In this document: piece by piece, positions 54,668 to 63,920 of the stretch
Layout of the letters: each line of letters opens with the position of its first letter
Numbering within the stretch: position 1 is the stretch's first letter
Assembly (NCBI GenBank): GCA_047975025.1
Contig: JBKECY010000015.1
Coordinates: forward strand, 29,159-93,158
From: JBKECY01 sp047975025
GTDB taxonomy: Bacteria; Bacillota; Clostridia; Lachnospirales; Lachnospiraceae
DNA: 64,000 bases
Direction of reading: 5' to 3'
Position numbers and translations under genes: made by a program
The notes under the pieces: generated by a model
The model's input: the letters and a program-made list of their open reading frames with translations, nothing else
Databases searched by the model: none
What the model was told of the DNA's origin: nothing

Positions 54668-55660
54668 ATGGGAAGGTATATCATTAAAAGAATCCTTTGG
54701 ATGATTCCGGTGCTTCTGGGAGTATCAATCTTCATATTTACACTGTTATATTTTGTGCCCGGAGATCCCGCTAATATTATCCTGGGGTCCCAGGCAACTG
54801 CAGAAGCGAAGGATGAACTAAGAGAGGAAATGGGACTGAATGAACCATATATTGTGCAGTTAGAGCAGTTTCTAAAGGATACATTCCTTAAGTTTGATTT
54901 TGGGGAATCTTACATTTCCCGGCAATCAGTAAGTCAGGAAGTGGCGATGCGTCTGCCCTACACGTTAAAGGTTTGCTGGACGGGATTATTTATTGCTCTG
55001 TTTTTGGGAGTTCCGTTGGGAATTCTGGCGGCGACAAATCAAAATACCTGGAAGGATAACATAGCGATGCTTATATCCATAGTAGCGGTGTCTATGCCAG
55101 CTTTTTGGTTCGCGTTGATGATGATTTATCTCTTCGCAATAAAGCTGGGATGGCTCCCGGTACAAGGAGTAGAAACATGGAAAGGCTATATTATTCCGTG
55201 TATATGCAGTGCGATTGGTACTATGGCGGCGTTTACGCGACAGACACGTTCAAGCATGCTCGAAGTCATTCGGCAGGATTATATAACGACTGCTCGTGCC
55301 AAGGGACAGACTGAGCACAAGATTATATTCGGACATGCACTGCGAAACTCTATGCTTCCTATTGTAACCTCTTTAGGAGGAATGATGGCCGGAACGATAG
55401 GATTTGGCGTAGTTATAGAAAACATTTTTTCAATTCCCGGTCTGGGTAATTACCTGCTTACAGGGATTAATAACAGAGATTACCCAGTGGTACGTGGCTG
55501 TGTTCTGGTATTTGCCCTTATTTTTGCGCTTATGAGCCTGGTTGTTGATCTGGTGTATGGAGTTGTGGACCCCAGACTTAAGAGTACGTTTGCGTCGAAA
55601 AAGAGGAAAAAAAGAAAAGCACAAAGTATAAAAGGAGGGGCAAGTGCAAATGGATCATGA
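54668..55660 (+). CDS. Dipeptide/oligosaccharide ABC permease, OppB/DppB type
   Basis: Six membrane helices with the N-terminal MGRYIIKRILWMIPVLLGVS signature and the EAA-like loop DYITTARAKGQTEHKIIF. This class (family 5 systems) carries peptides, nickel or, in several Firmicutes and Thermotoga, xylo- and beta-oligosaccharides. The glycosidase and esterase neighbours favour a sugar. ATG follows GAGAGGAGAGAA. It overlaps the next gene by 17 bases. Confidence 0.93.
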   Translation: MGRYIIKRILWMIPVLLGVSIFIFTLLYFVPGDPANIILGSQATAEAKDELREEMGLNEPYIVQLEQFLKDTFLKFDFGESYISRQSVSQEVAMRLPYTLKVCWTGLFIALFLGVPLGILAATNQNTWKDNIAMLISIVAVSMPAFWFALMMIYLFAIKLGWLPVQGVETWKGYIIPCICSAIGTMAAFTRQTRSSMLEVIRQDYITTARAKGQTEHKIIFGHALRNSMLPIVTSLGGMMAGTIGFGVVIENIFSIPGLGNYLLTGINNRDYPVVRGCVLVFALIFALMSLVVDLVYGVVDPRLKSTFASKKRKKRKAQSIKGGASANGS

Positions 55661-56522
55661 ACAAGTTGTGGTAAAAAGGCAATCACAGTTAAAAGAAACA
55701 CTTCGGCGTTTATTTAAGAATAAATTATCGGTTGCTGGATTAGTCATTATACTGATACTCGTTTTTGTGGCAGTCTTTGCAGACTGGCTGATGCCCTATG
55801 ACTATGCACAGCAAGATTATAAAAGCATGTTTTTAAGTCCTGGAAGTCCGGGACACATTTTGGGAACGGATGATGTGGGGCGTGATATCTTGAGCCGGCT
55901 GATCTATGGGTCCAGATTGTCGCTGCAAATGGGTTTTTTTGCAGTTGCTATATCTGCCGTATTAGGAGATTTATTAGGAGCAATAGCTGGTTATTTTGGT
56001 GGCGTTGTAGATGATATCATTATGCGCTTTTTAGATATTTATCAGGCGGTACCTACGTTAGTTCTATGTATTGCACTGGCTGCTGTATTAGGGGCCGGAC
56101 TGGAAAATGCAATTATTGCTATTGGTATTGCAAATGCACCATGGCATGCCCGCCTAATTCGGGGGTCAATCATGCAGGTAAGGGATTCGGAATATGTAGA
56201 AGCCGCACGAGCTATTAACGCTGGCAGCAGGCGAATTATATTGCGCCATATTCTGCCAAACATACTTGCTCCGACAATCGTGCAAATCACAATGGATCTG
56301 GGAAATGCGATTCTAAATGCAGCAACACTGAGTTTTATTGGACTTGGTGCACAGGTGCCTCTTCCGGAATGGGGGGCAATGTTAAGTGCAGGACGTGAAT
56401 ATATGCGTGATTATGGATACATGGTACTGCTGCCAGGAATCTGTATTATTTTGACAGTATTGTCATTGAATCTATTAGGTGATGGTCTGCGGGATGCATT
56501 GGATCCCAGACTAAAAGATTAA
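55644..56522 (+). CDS. ABC permease, OppC/DppC type
   Basis: The protein has the OppC features: N-terminal LFKNKLSVAGLVIILILVF, the GTDDVGRDILSRLIYGSR segment, and the EAA loop VEAARAINAGSRRIILRH. Five to six membrane helices. It pairs with the OppB-type protein in the membrane channel. GTG at 55644 has GGAGGGGCAA upstream; ATG at 55650 is also in frame. Confidence 0.93.
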   Translation: MQMDHEQVVVKRQSQLKETLRRLFKNKLSVAGLVIILILVFVAVFADWLMPYDYAQQDYKSMFLSPGSPGHILGTDDVGRDILSRLIYGSRLSLQMGFFAVAISAVLGDLLGAIAGYFGGVVDDIIMRFLDIYQAVPTLVLCIALAAVLGAGLENAIIAIGIANAPWHARLIRGSIMQVRDSEYVEAARAINAGSRRIILRHILPNILAPTIVQITMDLGNAILNAATLSFIGLGAQVPLPEWGAMLSAGREYMRDYGYMVLLPGICIILTVLSLNLLGDGLRDALDPRLKD

Positions 56523-56534
56523 GGAGGAGAGACA

Positions 56535-57371
56535 ATGCGTGATAAAAAAGAAGGCTCTTTCTTTCTGGAGATTTGTAATCTTTCAACAGAATATATGTCA
56601 GACCGCAAAATCGTTCATGCAGTCAATGGTGTCAACCTCAAATTGAATAAGGGTGAGACTCTTGGACTCGTAGGCGAAACTGGTGCCGGCAAAACTACAA
56701 TTGCAAAAGCAATTCTGCGAATTCTGCCTGATAAACAAAGTAAGGTTACAGGCGGCAGCATATGGCTTGACGGAGAAAACTTAAGTACCTTAAAAGAAAA
56801 AGAAATGAGAAAAGTTCGTGGCAAGAAAATATCCATGATTTTTCAAGATCCTATGACAGCACTTAACCCTACAAAAACGGTAGGTGTCCAAGTGGCTGAA
56901 GCGATATATCTTCATGAGGGGTGTACAAAAAAAGACGCTGCAGTTCAGGCAAAGCGGATGATGGAAATGGTCGGGATACCAGCAATTCGATATGCGGAAT
57001 ATCCGCATCAGTTTTCAGGTGGAATGAAGCAAAGAATTGTAATTGCGATTGCTCTTGCTTGTCAGCCGGAGCTGCTCTTGGCAGATGAGCCGACTACCGC
57101 ATTGGATGTAACGATCCAAGCCCAGGTACTTGATATGATCGCAAAGCTAAAAGAGGAATTACATACTTCAATGATTATGATTACGCATGATCTGGGTATT
57201 GTTGCGGGGACATGTGATTATGTGGCTGTTATCTATGCGGGCGAAGTAATCGAATATGGGACGACAGCTGAAATCTTTGACGCACCTTCGCATCCCTATA
57301 CAGTTGGTCTGTTTGGATCGCTGCCAAGTTTGAGTGGTGATGAGAAACGACTTCATCCGATAGATGAATGA
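56535..57371 (+). CDS. ABC ATPase, OppD type, frameshifted near the C-terminus
   Basis: Walker A GETGAGKTTIAK (about residue 45), signature QFSGGMKQRI and Walker B LLLADEPTTALD are intact. The frame stops at 57371 after LHPIDE, where the family continues with a MPDPTNLPEGCKFHPRCP segment. That segment exists directly downstream in another frame (57368-57523). A one-base change has probably split the gene; the ATPase core is not affected. ATG at 56535 follows GGAGGAGAGACA. Confidence 0.88.
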   Translation: MRDKKEGSFFLEICNLSTEYMSDRKIVHAVNGVNLKLNKGETLGLVGETGAGKTTIAKAILRILPDKQSKVTGGSIWLDGENLSTLKEKEMRKVRGKKISMIFQDPMTALNPTKTVGVQVAEAIYLHEGCTKKDAAVQAKRMMEMVGIPAIRYAEYPHQFSGGMKQRIVIAIALACQPELLLADEPTTALDVTIQAQVLDMIAKLKEELHTSMIMITHDLGIVAGTCDYVAVIYAGEVIEYGTTAEIFDAPSHPYTVGLFGSLPSLSGDEKRLHPIDE

Positions 57372-57523
57372 TGCCTGATCCGACAAATCTGCCGGAAGGG
57401 TGTAAATTTCATCCAAGATGTCCATGGGTGACAGAAGAATGCAAAAAGACATGCTGTGAGGAAGTGTATCTGACAGAGAATCACTATGTAAAATGTATAA
57501 GAACGGGGGAAATTAAAAAATGA
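57368..57523 (+). pseudogene. Displaced C-terminal segment of the OppD-type ATPase
   Basis: The 51-codon frame reads MPDPTNLPEGCKFHPRCPWV and continues with four more Cys residues, exactly the Cys-rich C-terminal tail of Opp/Dpp ATPases. Its ATG overlaps the stop of the main frame (AATGATG), so re-initiation could make it as a separate peptide. The original gene would have been about 325 residues. Confidence 0.75.
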
Positions 57524-58473
57524 GTACGATATTAGAAGTACAACACTTAAAAAAATATTTTAATACTCCCGGCGGAGAACTACATGCAGTAGATGATGTG
57601 AACTTTAAACTGGAAAAGAAAAAAACGTTGGGTCTGGTGGGAGAATCTGGTTGTGGGAAATCGACGTTAGGACGTGTGATTCTGCATTTGCTGGATAGTA
57701 CCGATGGAAAAATACTTTTCAATGGAAAAGATGTTACCGACGTAAAGGGAAAAGAATTAAAAGCACTGCGTGAGGAGATGCAGATTATATTCCAGGACCC
57801 ATTTTCATCCTTAAATCCAAGAAAAACAGTTGCCCAGACAATTTCTGAACCATTAATTATAAAGGGAGGACTGACAAAGGATGAAATTATGAAGGAAACA
57901 AGAATCCTGATGGATACGGTCGGTCTGGCTCCCCGCCTGACGAATGCCTATCCGCATGAGCTGGATGGCGGCCGCAGGCAAAGAATCGGGATTGCACGTG
58001 CCTTGGCTCTGAAGCCTAAATTTATTGTCTGTGATGAGCCGGTCTCAGCACTAGATGTGTCAATCCAGGCTCAGGTACTGAATTTATTGCAGGATATTCA
58101 GGAAGAGCAGGGGATTACGTACATTTTTATCACACACGATCTTTCAGTAGTAAAGTATATTTCTCATGATATCGTAGTCATGTATCTGGGTCAGATGGTA
58201 GAAAAGGCTGAGGCAGACGAATTGTTCAGAAATCCGCTTCATCCATATACAAAAGCGCTAATATCAGCGATACCGATACCTGATGTACATACCAGGCAAA
58301 ATAGAATTTTATTAAATGGAGAGCTGACTTCACCAATTGAACCGAAGCCGGGATGCAGATTCAAGGCACGTTGCAGATATGCTTCAGCCGAATGTGAAGA
58401 GTCTGTCCCTCTTGTAGAAATAACGCCGGGGCATTTCGTAGCATGCAGCAGAGTGCATGAAATCAACTCGTAA
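57520..58473 (+). CDS. ABC ATPase, OppF type, altered signature
   Basis: Walker A is VGESGCGKSTLGRV and Walker B FIVCDEPVSALD. The ABC signature reads HELDGGRRQRIGIARAL; the normal Ser of LSGGQ is Asp. The C-terminal Cys tail (PGCRFKARCRYASAEC) is complete. It pairs with the OppD-type protein. ATG at 57520 overlaps the end of the displaced OppD segment. Confidence 0.9.
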   Translation: MSTILEVQHLKKYFNTPGGELHAVDDVNFKLEKKKTLGLVGESGCGKSTLGRVILHLLDSTDGKILFNGKDVTDVKGKELKALREEMQIIFQDPFSSLNPRKTVAQTISEPLIIKGGLTKDEIMKETRILMDTVGLAPRLTNAYPHELDGGRRQRIGIARALALKPKFIVCDEPVSALDVSIQAQVLNLLQDIQEEQGITYIFITHDLSVVKYISHDIVVMYLGQMVEKAEADELFRNPLHPYTKALISAIPIPDVHTRQNRILLNGELTSPIEPKPGCRFKARCRYASAECEESVPLVEITPGHFVACSRVHEINS

Positions 58474-58517
58474 TGTTTTAAAATTTAAATAAGCATATCA
58501 AAGAAAGGAGTAAAGGG

Positions 58518-60107
58518 ATGAGAAAAAAAGCAGCAGCAGTAGTATTGGCGATTATGGTAGGAGTATCACTTATCGGATGCGGTGGCGGATCTGGCACAGA
58601 TTCGACCACGCAGGAGTCCAGTGATACATCATCAACAGAGGGAGGTGAAAATTCGACAAAAGATACATTGTCAATAGCAACACCCGGTGATCCAAGTACA
58701 TTTGCCCCAAATGATACATTTAACGATTTTGCTAGCTTTGCCACACAGCAGATTTATGAAAAATTGTTTTATACAAACACAGATGGAGAATATGAATACA
58801 GAGCGGCGACAAGTGTTGAACAGGAAGACGAAACACACATCCTAATTAAACTAAGAGAAGGCGTTACCGATACAAATGGAAATGAATTGACTGCATCTGA
58901 TGTGTTGTTCGATATTGAACACGCTCTGGGGACTGTTTTTTCAAGTCAGTTTACTAATATTGATTTGGATAATTGTGAAATCATTGATGACTATACCCTT
59001 CGCCTGGCACTATATGAGACATATAGTATGCAGCTTCCGGTATTAGCGACTCTCGCTCTGTTTGATGAGGATTCTTATAATGCCAGTACAGATGAGATGG
59101 TCATGACCCCTGTCGGGTATGGACCTTATTATTTAGATAGTTATACCGCAGGAACGGAAGTTGTATTAAAAGCACGAGATGATTATTGGGATGGAGAGCC
59201 ACAGCTGAAGACGGTAACATATAAGATTATCACGGAGGCAACACAAAGAACAAATGCGCTGGTTTCTGGCAGTGTTGATATGGCTTTGGAAATTCAGATC
59301 TCAGATGTGGAATATATCGATGGAAATGACAGAACCTCAGTTTTACAAAAGGAAGGATATGCCAGCCACGGGATTGTATTTAACTGTGATGCAGCTTCTC
59401 CACTTAATGATATTCATTTAAGAAGAGCAATTGCGTATGCTATTAATGAAGAGGCAATCAATCAGGTATCCTATGAAGGTACGTCAAATATACCAGTATC
59501 TATGTTCTCCACAGGAGTCAATGATTACGATGAAGCTGCCTGGGCAGAAACTGCAGAAAAATATGGCAATTATTATGCCTATGATTTGGACAAGGCAAAA
59601 GAGGAAATGGCTCTTTCTCAATATGCAGACGGAGTTACATTACAGGCAATTCATTATACTGCCAATAACGGAGGCACTAACTCAGAGTTAGTACAATCTA
59701 TGCTAAGTGAGATTGGAATCACACTGGAGATTACAGCATATGACAATGCAACTGTTAACGATATGCTGGTAAATGAACCAGAGAAGTGGGATATGGCGTT
59801 CTCTGGCTGGTACGCAGGTGCCCGGTATTCGGCAGCCATTGCAGCACTTCAGATAGCGGGGAATAATTTCTGTAATTGGAGTGGAAGTGAATTTGATACA
59901 TATTGTGAGGCAGTAAAGAAGGCCGAGACGGCTGCAACAAAGGAGGAGTTAGTTGAGGATTGTCTGACAATTGTCGATATGTCTTCCGAGTATCTCCCAT
60001 TTATGAATCTTGCAGACTATAAAACGATGATTGGACTTACAGACGGGCTGGATATATCGTTCTATGAGAATCATATGTTTGATCTTTCCAAGATGACTTG
60101 GAGCTAA
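58518..60107 (+). CDS. Extracellular substrate-binding lipoprotein, family 5
   Basis: The signal peptide MRKKAAAVVLAIMVGVSLIG ends in a lipobox with Cys21. The mature protein has the family 5 (OppA/DppA) pattern: LREGVTDTNGNELTASDVLF, RRAIAYAINEEAINQ, and a C-terminal SSEYLPFMN block. It captures the ligand for the transporter coded just upstream. The linker after Cys is rich in Gly, Ser and Thr. ATG follows AAAGGAGTAAAGGG. Confidence 0.93.
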   Translation: MRKKAAAVVLAIMVGVSLIGCGGGSGTDSTTQESSDTSSTEGGENSTKDTLSIATPGDPSTFAPNDTFNDFASFATQQIYEKLFYTNTDGEYEYRAATSVEQEDETHILIKLREGVTDTNGNELTASDVLFDIEHALGTVFSSQFTNIDLDNCEIIDDYTLRLALYETYSMQLPVLATLALFDEDSYNASTDEMVMTPVGYGPYYLDSYTAGTEVVLKARDDYWDGEPQLKTVTYKIITEATQRTNALVSGSVDMALEIQISDVEYIDGNDRTSVLQKEGYASHGIVFNCDAASPLNDIHLRRAIAYAINEEAINQVSYEGTSNIPVSMFSTGVNDYDEAAWAETAEKYGNYYAYDLDKAKEEMALSQYADGVTLQAIHYTANNGGTNSELVQSMLSEIGITLEITAYDNATVNDMLVNEPEKWDMAFSGWYAGARYSAAIAALQIAGNNFCNWSGSEFDTYCEAVKKAETAATKEELVEDCLTIVDMSSEYLPFMNLADYKTMIGLTDGLDISFYENHMFDLSKMTWS

Positions 60108-60149
60108 TAGTGCAGCAATTAAATAAAGGCATATAGCATGCAGATGTGG

Positions 60150-60186
60150 GGAAATCGGGATGTGAGTTACTCACTTCCCGATTTCC
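60150..60186 (+). terminator. Intrinsic terminator after the binding-protein gene
   Basis: GGAAATCGGGA and GTGAG pair with CTCAC and TCCCGATTTCC around TTA, a stem of about 16 pairs. A weak T-run follows. It ends the transporter operon; the esterase gene starts 56 bases later. Confidence 0.8.
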
Positions 60187-60241
60187 TATGTAAAAACAGA
60201 CATAGTAATGACTTAAATTCATATGAAAGTGAGGAATACAC

Positions 60242-62050
60242 ATGGTAAAAAACAGAATACTTCAAAAAGCAGACCCACAAAATCCATATCGCCCTTTTTT
60301 CGTAGGCACGTATACGTTTACCTATGAAGTAGGGGATAAAATCCAGAAAATGATGATGTATATTCCAGAAAATACAAAGGCAAGTACGTCAGGCGTCTAT
60401 TTATTCCCCCCGGATGGGGTGACGGCAGAGGAATTCTTAAAGAACAGCAATTGGATGGAATTAGCGGATACAGAAGAGCATCGGGAAAAACTGGTATTAT
60501 TCGTATTTGAAGCAGCGGATGGCGGAAGCTGGAACCTGAATGAGGCGTATCAGGCGCAGGGTGGAGATCAGGAATATTTATGGGAAGCATTTTTGACAAG
60601 TATGAAAAGAGAATTTTGCTGTGTATACGAAGGAAAGCGATATTTGGTAGGGTATCGGGAAGGTGGCGCTGTTGCAACTAGATTTGCAATGAACGATCCG
60701 GCAGATATTGCAGGTATTGTCACGGTTGATGCTCCGCCGGTCTCAGTAGAATATATAAAAAAAGCCGGTACCGATTTGTGCACCAGACTTCACAACTATG
60801 TGGACGCAAGTTGTGTACAGGGAATTGTAAAAGGTGACATTCCTATGCATGCATGGTTCATATCCGCAGAAGCAGTGGATGCATTGCCAGAGGTACAGTA
60901 CTGGCGCAGAGCAAATCAAGACGAAGCTGTCCCCAGGATGATAGAAATGGACACTTGGGAATATTATCGCACGAAAGAGTTACAATACCCACTGGATGAA
61001 GAAAAAGCTGGATATACAGTATGGGTGACAAAAACGCAGGATACTTCAGAAAAATATGGAAATCATATCAATCGGAGTATATGGAAGAAATTTCTTTATC
61101 AGGTCATTCGTTGGGCGGCGAATCCAGGAGGTAGTTTGCGTATAGCGAAGGACCCTGTCCATGATTTGGGGATGGAGTACTATTATGAAGCTATCGACGG
61201 GTGGATGCGGGAATGGTATGTTTACATTCCGCAAAAGGTCAGGAAAAATCCGAATTTGAAGGTTCCGCTTGTATTTGTGTCTCATGGGTATAGTTGTACA
61301 GGTGAATTGAGTATAGGAAATACAAATTGGGATCATATTGCAGAACAATACGGATTTATTGCTGTATTCCCAAGTGCTTTGTATGGAAATATTAAAGGGG
61401 ATGGGAATGCGCTGGATGGAGCAATCAGCAGTAGTAATTGTCCGCTTCCAGCATGGAACTTATTTGATGAAGCAGAACGTCCGTTAGAAATTAATTTTTT
61501 TATGCATATGCTGGAAGATGTGTGCAGAAGGTATTCCATTGATCGCAGCAGAGTCTATGCAACAGGCACGTCTATGGGGAATTTGATGACACAGTATCTT
61601 GCACTTAAACGACCGGATCTGTTTGCAGCAGTGGCACCAACGTCTGGCATATTGCATATGGCGGACGGCGAAAAAATGCTTGATCTTTCAGAGGTAAAAA
61701 CGCGGCCGGATGTATGTATTCCTATCTGGATGTTTGGAGGTGAAATGGAGGACTTTCTTCTAGATGCTGTTCCGGCCACAGACAACCGTACAGGTGAGAC
61801 AATACGAGTGTGGTGGAAACTGAATCAAATGCCGTCTGAGATACCTGAAGATTTTTCAGGCATAAGTCAGAAGGTCAAGGGGAGATGGAATGACTGGATT
61901 TTTGAAAAGGATGGGATTCCTATGATACGATTCACAGGAATTGATTATTATCCTCATAGTGTAAACCCAGAGATGTCCTATCGAATCTGGGAAGAGTTCT
62001 TTTCGAAAATCAGAAGAGGCGAAGATGGAACGAGTATATATGAAGGATAA
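60242..62050 (+). CDS. Esterase with a degenerate N-terminal hydrolase domain
   Basis: The 602-residue protein has two alpha/beta-hydrolase-like halves. In the C-terminal half (about 310-600) the nucleophile motif is ATGTSMGNLM and the His lies in YYPHSVNPE, as in CE1-type/PHB depolymerase-like esterases. In the N-terminal half the equivalent site reads VGYREGGAVAT, with Arg where Ser is needed, so it is probably inactive. No signal peptide. Probable role: removing acyl or feruloyl groups from imported oligosaccharides. Confidence 0.82.
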   Translation: MVKNRILQKADPQNPYRPFFVGTYTFTYEVGDKIQKMMMYIPENTKASTSGVYLFPPDGVTAEEFLKNSNWMELADTEEHREKLVLFVFEAADGGSWNLNEAYQAQGGDQEYLWEAFLTSMKREFCCVYEGKRYLVGYREGGAVATRFAMNDPADIAGIVTVDAPPVSVEYIKKAGTDLCTRLHNYVDASCVQGIVKGDIPMHAWFISAEAVDALPEVQYWRRANQDEAVPRMIEMDTWEYYRTKELQYPLDEEKAGYTVWVTKTQDTSEKYGNHINRSIWKKFLYQVIRWAANPGGSLRIAKDPVHDLGMEYYYEAIDGWMREWYVYIPQKVRKNPNLKVPLVFVSHGYSCTGELSIGNTNWDHIAEQYGFIAVFPSALYGNIKGDGNALDGAISSSNCPLPAWNLFDEAERPLEINFFMHMLEDVCRRYSIDRSRVYATGTSMGNLMTQYLALKRPDLFAAVAPTSGILHMADGEKMLDLSEVKTRPDVCIPIWMFGGEMEDFLLDAVPATDNRTGETIRVWWKLNQMPSEIPEDFSGISQKVKGRWNDWIFEKDGIPMIRFTGIDYYPHSVNPEMSYRIWEEFFSKIRRGEDGTSIYEG

Positions 62051-62097
62051 AGCGCAGGATAAAAAATATTTCTGTGAAGTGAAAGGAGAAAAATAGT

Positions 62098-62961
62098 ATG
62101 TTACATGAAAGATTTACTTTATCAGAAGACGGTACCGTATATATGGACACGTATATCCATACACAATCAGGAGAAAAGCCGAGTCAAATGGAGCCATGGA
62201 GACCGATCAAACGTCCTCATGATTATTGGCAGGTTCAGAAAAGACCAGCGATTATAGTTTTGCCTGGCGGAGCGTATAAAGAACTTTCCGATCGTGAGGG
62301 AGAACCAGTGGCGCTGACATTTTTAAAAGAAGGGTTTAACACCTTTGTCTTGTACTATTCGATTGGAGAGGCATCAGCATATCCACAGCCATTGGAAGAT
62401 ATCTCAAAAGCCATTTGGCTTGTTCGCCAGCACGCGCAGGAATGGGCGATTGATGAACACGCCATTACAGTTATGGGGTTTTCAGCGGGAGCGCACTTGG
62501 CAACACTTGCAGCAACGCAGTGGAATACGCGGGGACTTCACGAAAGATTGGGAATTCCTGCACAGGGAAATAAGCCGGATGCAGCGGTTGTTGGTTATGG
62601 TCCAGTCATGAGAGAAAATACGGATGAGAATTTGGACAGTCTACAGGTAGGAGCTATGATTGCAAATCCTGTCCCAGAATTTGAAACATATAGATATGTA
62701 GATGATGAAACATGCCCAATGTTTTTGTGGCACACATGGCATGATCCTTTAGTTCCATCACTGAATGCATTAAAAATGGCTGGTGCATTGTGCAGGAGAC
62801 AAATTAATTATGAACTGCATATTTTTAATCGCGGAACTCACGGAATGTCGGTATGTAATGATTTAAGTGATTATGAAGCTCCGCTCGACGTATGCCCCCC
62901 AAATGCAGCTACGTGGGTGGCCATGTGTGCTCAGTGGATTAAGGAGTTATTCTATGTGTGA
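62098..62961 (+). CDS. Alpha/beta-hydrolase esterase (acetyl-xylan esterase-like)
   Basis: The oxyanion segment is IVLPGGAYKELSDREG, the nucleophile MGFSAGAHLATL, the acid HTWHDPLVP and the base RGTHGMS, a complete catalytic triad. This matches small cytoplasmic BD-FAE/acetyl-esterase-like proteins often found in xylan-use loci. ATG at 62098 follows AAAGGAGAAAAATAGT. Its stop overlaps the next gene. Confidence 0.85.
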   Translation: MLHERFTLSEDGTVYMDTYIHTQSGEKPSQMEPWRPIKRPHDYWQVQKRPAIIVLPGGAYKELSDREGEPVALTFLKEGFNTFVLYYSIGEASAYPQPLEDISKAIWLVRQHAQEWAIDEHAITVMGFSAGAHLATLAATQWNTRGLHERLGIPAQGNKPDAAVVGYGPVMRENTDENLDSLQVGAMIANPVPEFETYRYVDDETCPMFLWHTWHDPLVPSLNALKMAGALCRRQINYELHIFNRGTHGMSVCNDLSDYEAPLDVCPPNAATWVAMCAQWIKELFYV

Positions 62962-63920
62962 GGTTAAAAAGAGACGATATGAGAGCAGGTAAAAAGTATT
63001 ATGTGGTTATGGGTGTGATTAGTGGATTGATTGTTGTTGTAGGTCTTTGGTTTGGGGGAACACTGATTACGAATTATACCATGATCATTGCAGATGATAT
63101 GGGAATTAGCCGTTCAGTATTTTCTGTATTTATGATGATTCGCGGTTTGGTAGCATTTGTTTTGAATATAAAAATGTTGCAGTTGATTCGTCGTTTTGGT
63201 TTAAAGATGTTGGTTCTGGCCGGGCTTGGGTCAGCTATAGTGATGCTGTTCTTTCTGTCTTTTTGTAGAAGCATTCTCCCATTATATGCTACGGGGATTA
63301 TAGGTGCCATTTCTGCTGCATTTACAGGAGTGGTCCCTGTATCAATTATTGTACAAAACTGGTTTAGAAAATCCCAAGGAATGTTGCTGGCGCTTATTAT
63401 GTCTTCTAGCGGTATTGTAGGTGTAATCTTTAATCCAATTGTAAGTCTGGGGGTTGATCATTTTGGATGGCGGATTGTTTTTCGAATGGCAGCCGCACTT
63501 ATCTTTGGTATCTTTTTTTTGTCGGCATTTCTTCTGAAAGTTTCTCCGGAAGATGTTAATATGCTCCCGTACGGAGGAAAAGAAGTCGTATCTGTTAAGC
63601 AGGTAGCAGGCGATACCCAAATTCATATTATGGGAAAAAGCATACAGGACAAGAATATGCGTACATTACTTGCAGTCAGCATTCTCTACAGCCTTGGTGG
63701 CATGTGTATTTTTGTGAATTCTCCTGCAATTTTGGCAGATATTGGATTTAGTGCAGTATTCGCCACAGGTCTGGCTGCAGCTTTAAATTCATTGGCGAAT
63801 TGTATAGGAAAATTTGGCATGGGGAGATTAAGTGATAAAGTCGGGAGTAAAATGATGTTGCTCCTTTGGTATGGAATTACACTGACCTGCCCCCGATTTT
63901 TGTACCAGTCGCAATGTTAG
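62958..63920 (+). CDS. MFS transporter, truncated at the 3' end
   Basis: The protein has about nine membrane helices and the MFS loop motif GRLSDKVGSK, then after YGITL it changes to a short unrelated tail and stops at 320 residues. Typical members have about 400-430 residues and 12 helices. The break coincides with an IS-like terminal sequence at 63883. Start is GTG 62958 (overlap with esterase stop) or ATG 62979. Probably non-functional. Confidence 0.75.
   Translation: MRLKRDDMRAGKKYYVVMGVISGLIVVVGLWFGGTLITNYTMIIADDMGISRSVFSVFMMIRGLVAFVLNIKMLQLIRRFGLKMLVLAGLGSAIVMLFFLSFCRSILPLYATGIIGAISAAFTGVVPVSIIVQNWFRKSQGMLLALIMSSSGIVGVIFNPIVSLGVDHFGWRIVFRMAAALIFGIFFLSAFLLKVSPEDVNMLPYGGKEVVSVKQVAGDTQIHIMGKSIQDKNMRTLLAVSILYSLGGMCIFVNSPAILADIGFSAVFATGLAAALNSLANCIGKFGMGRLSDKVGSKMMLLLWYGITLTCPRFLYQSQC

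Noticed and set aside
56042..56290. Minus-strand ORF in the OppC-type gene
   Set aside because: Mirror frame of membrane-protein codons; no independent support.
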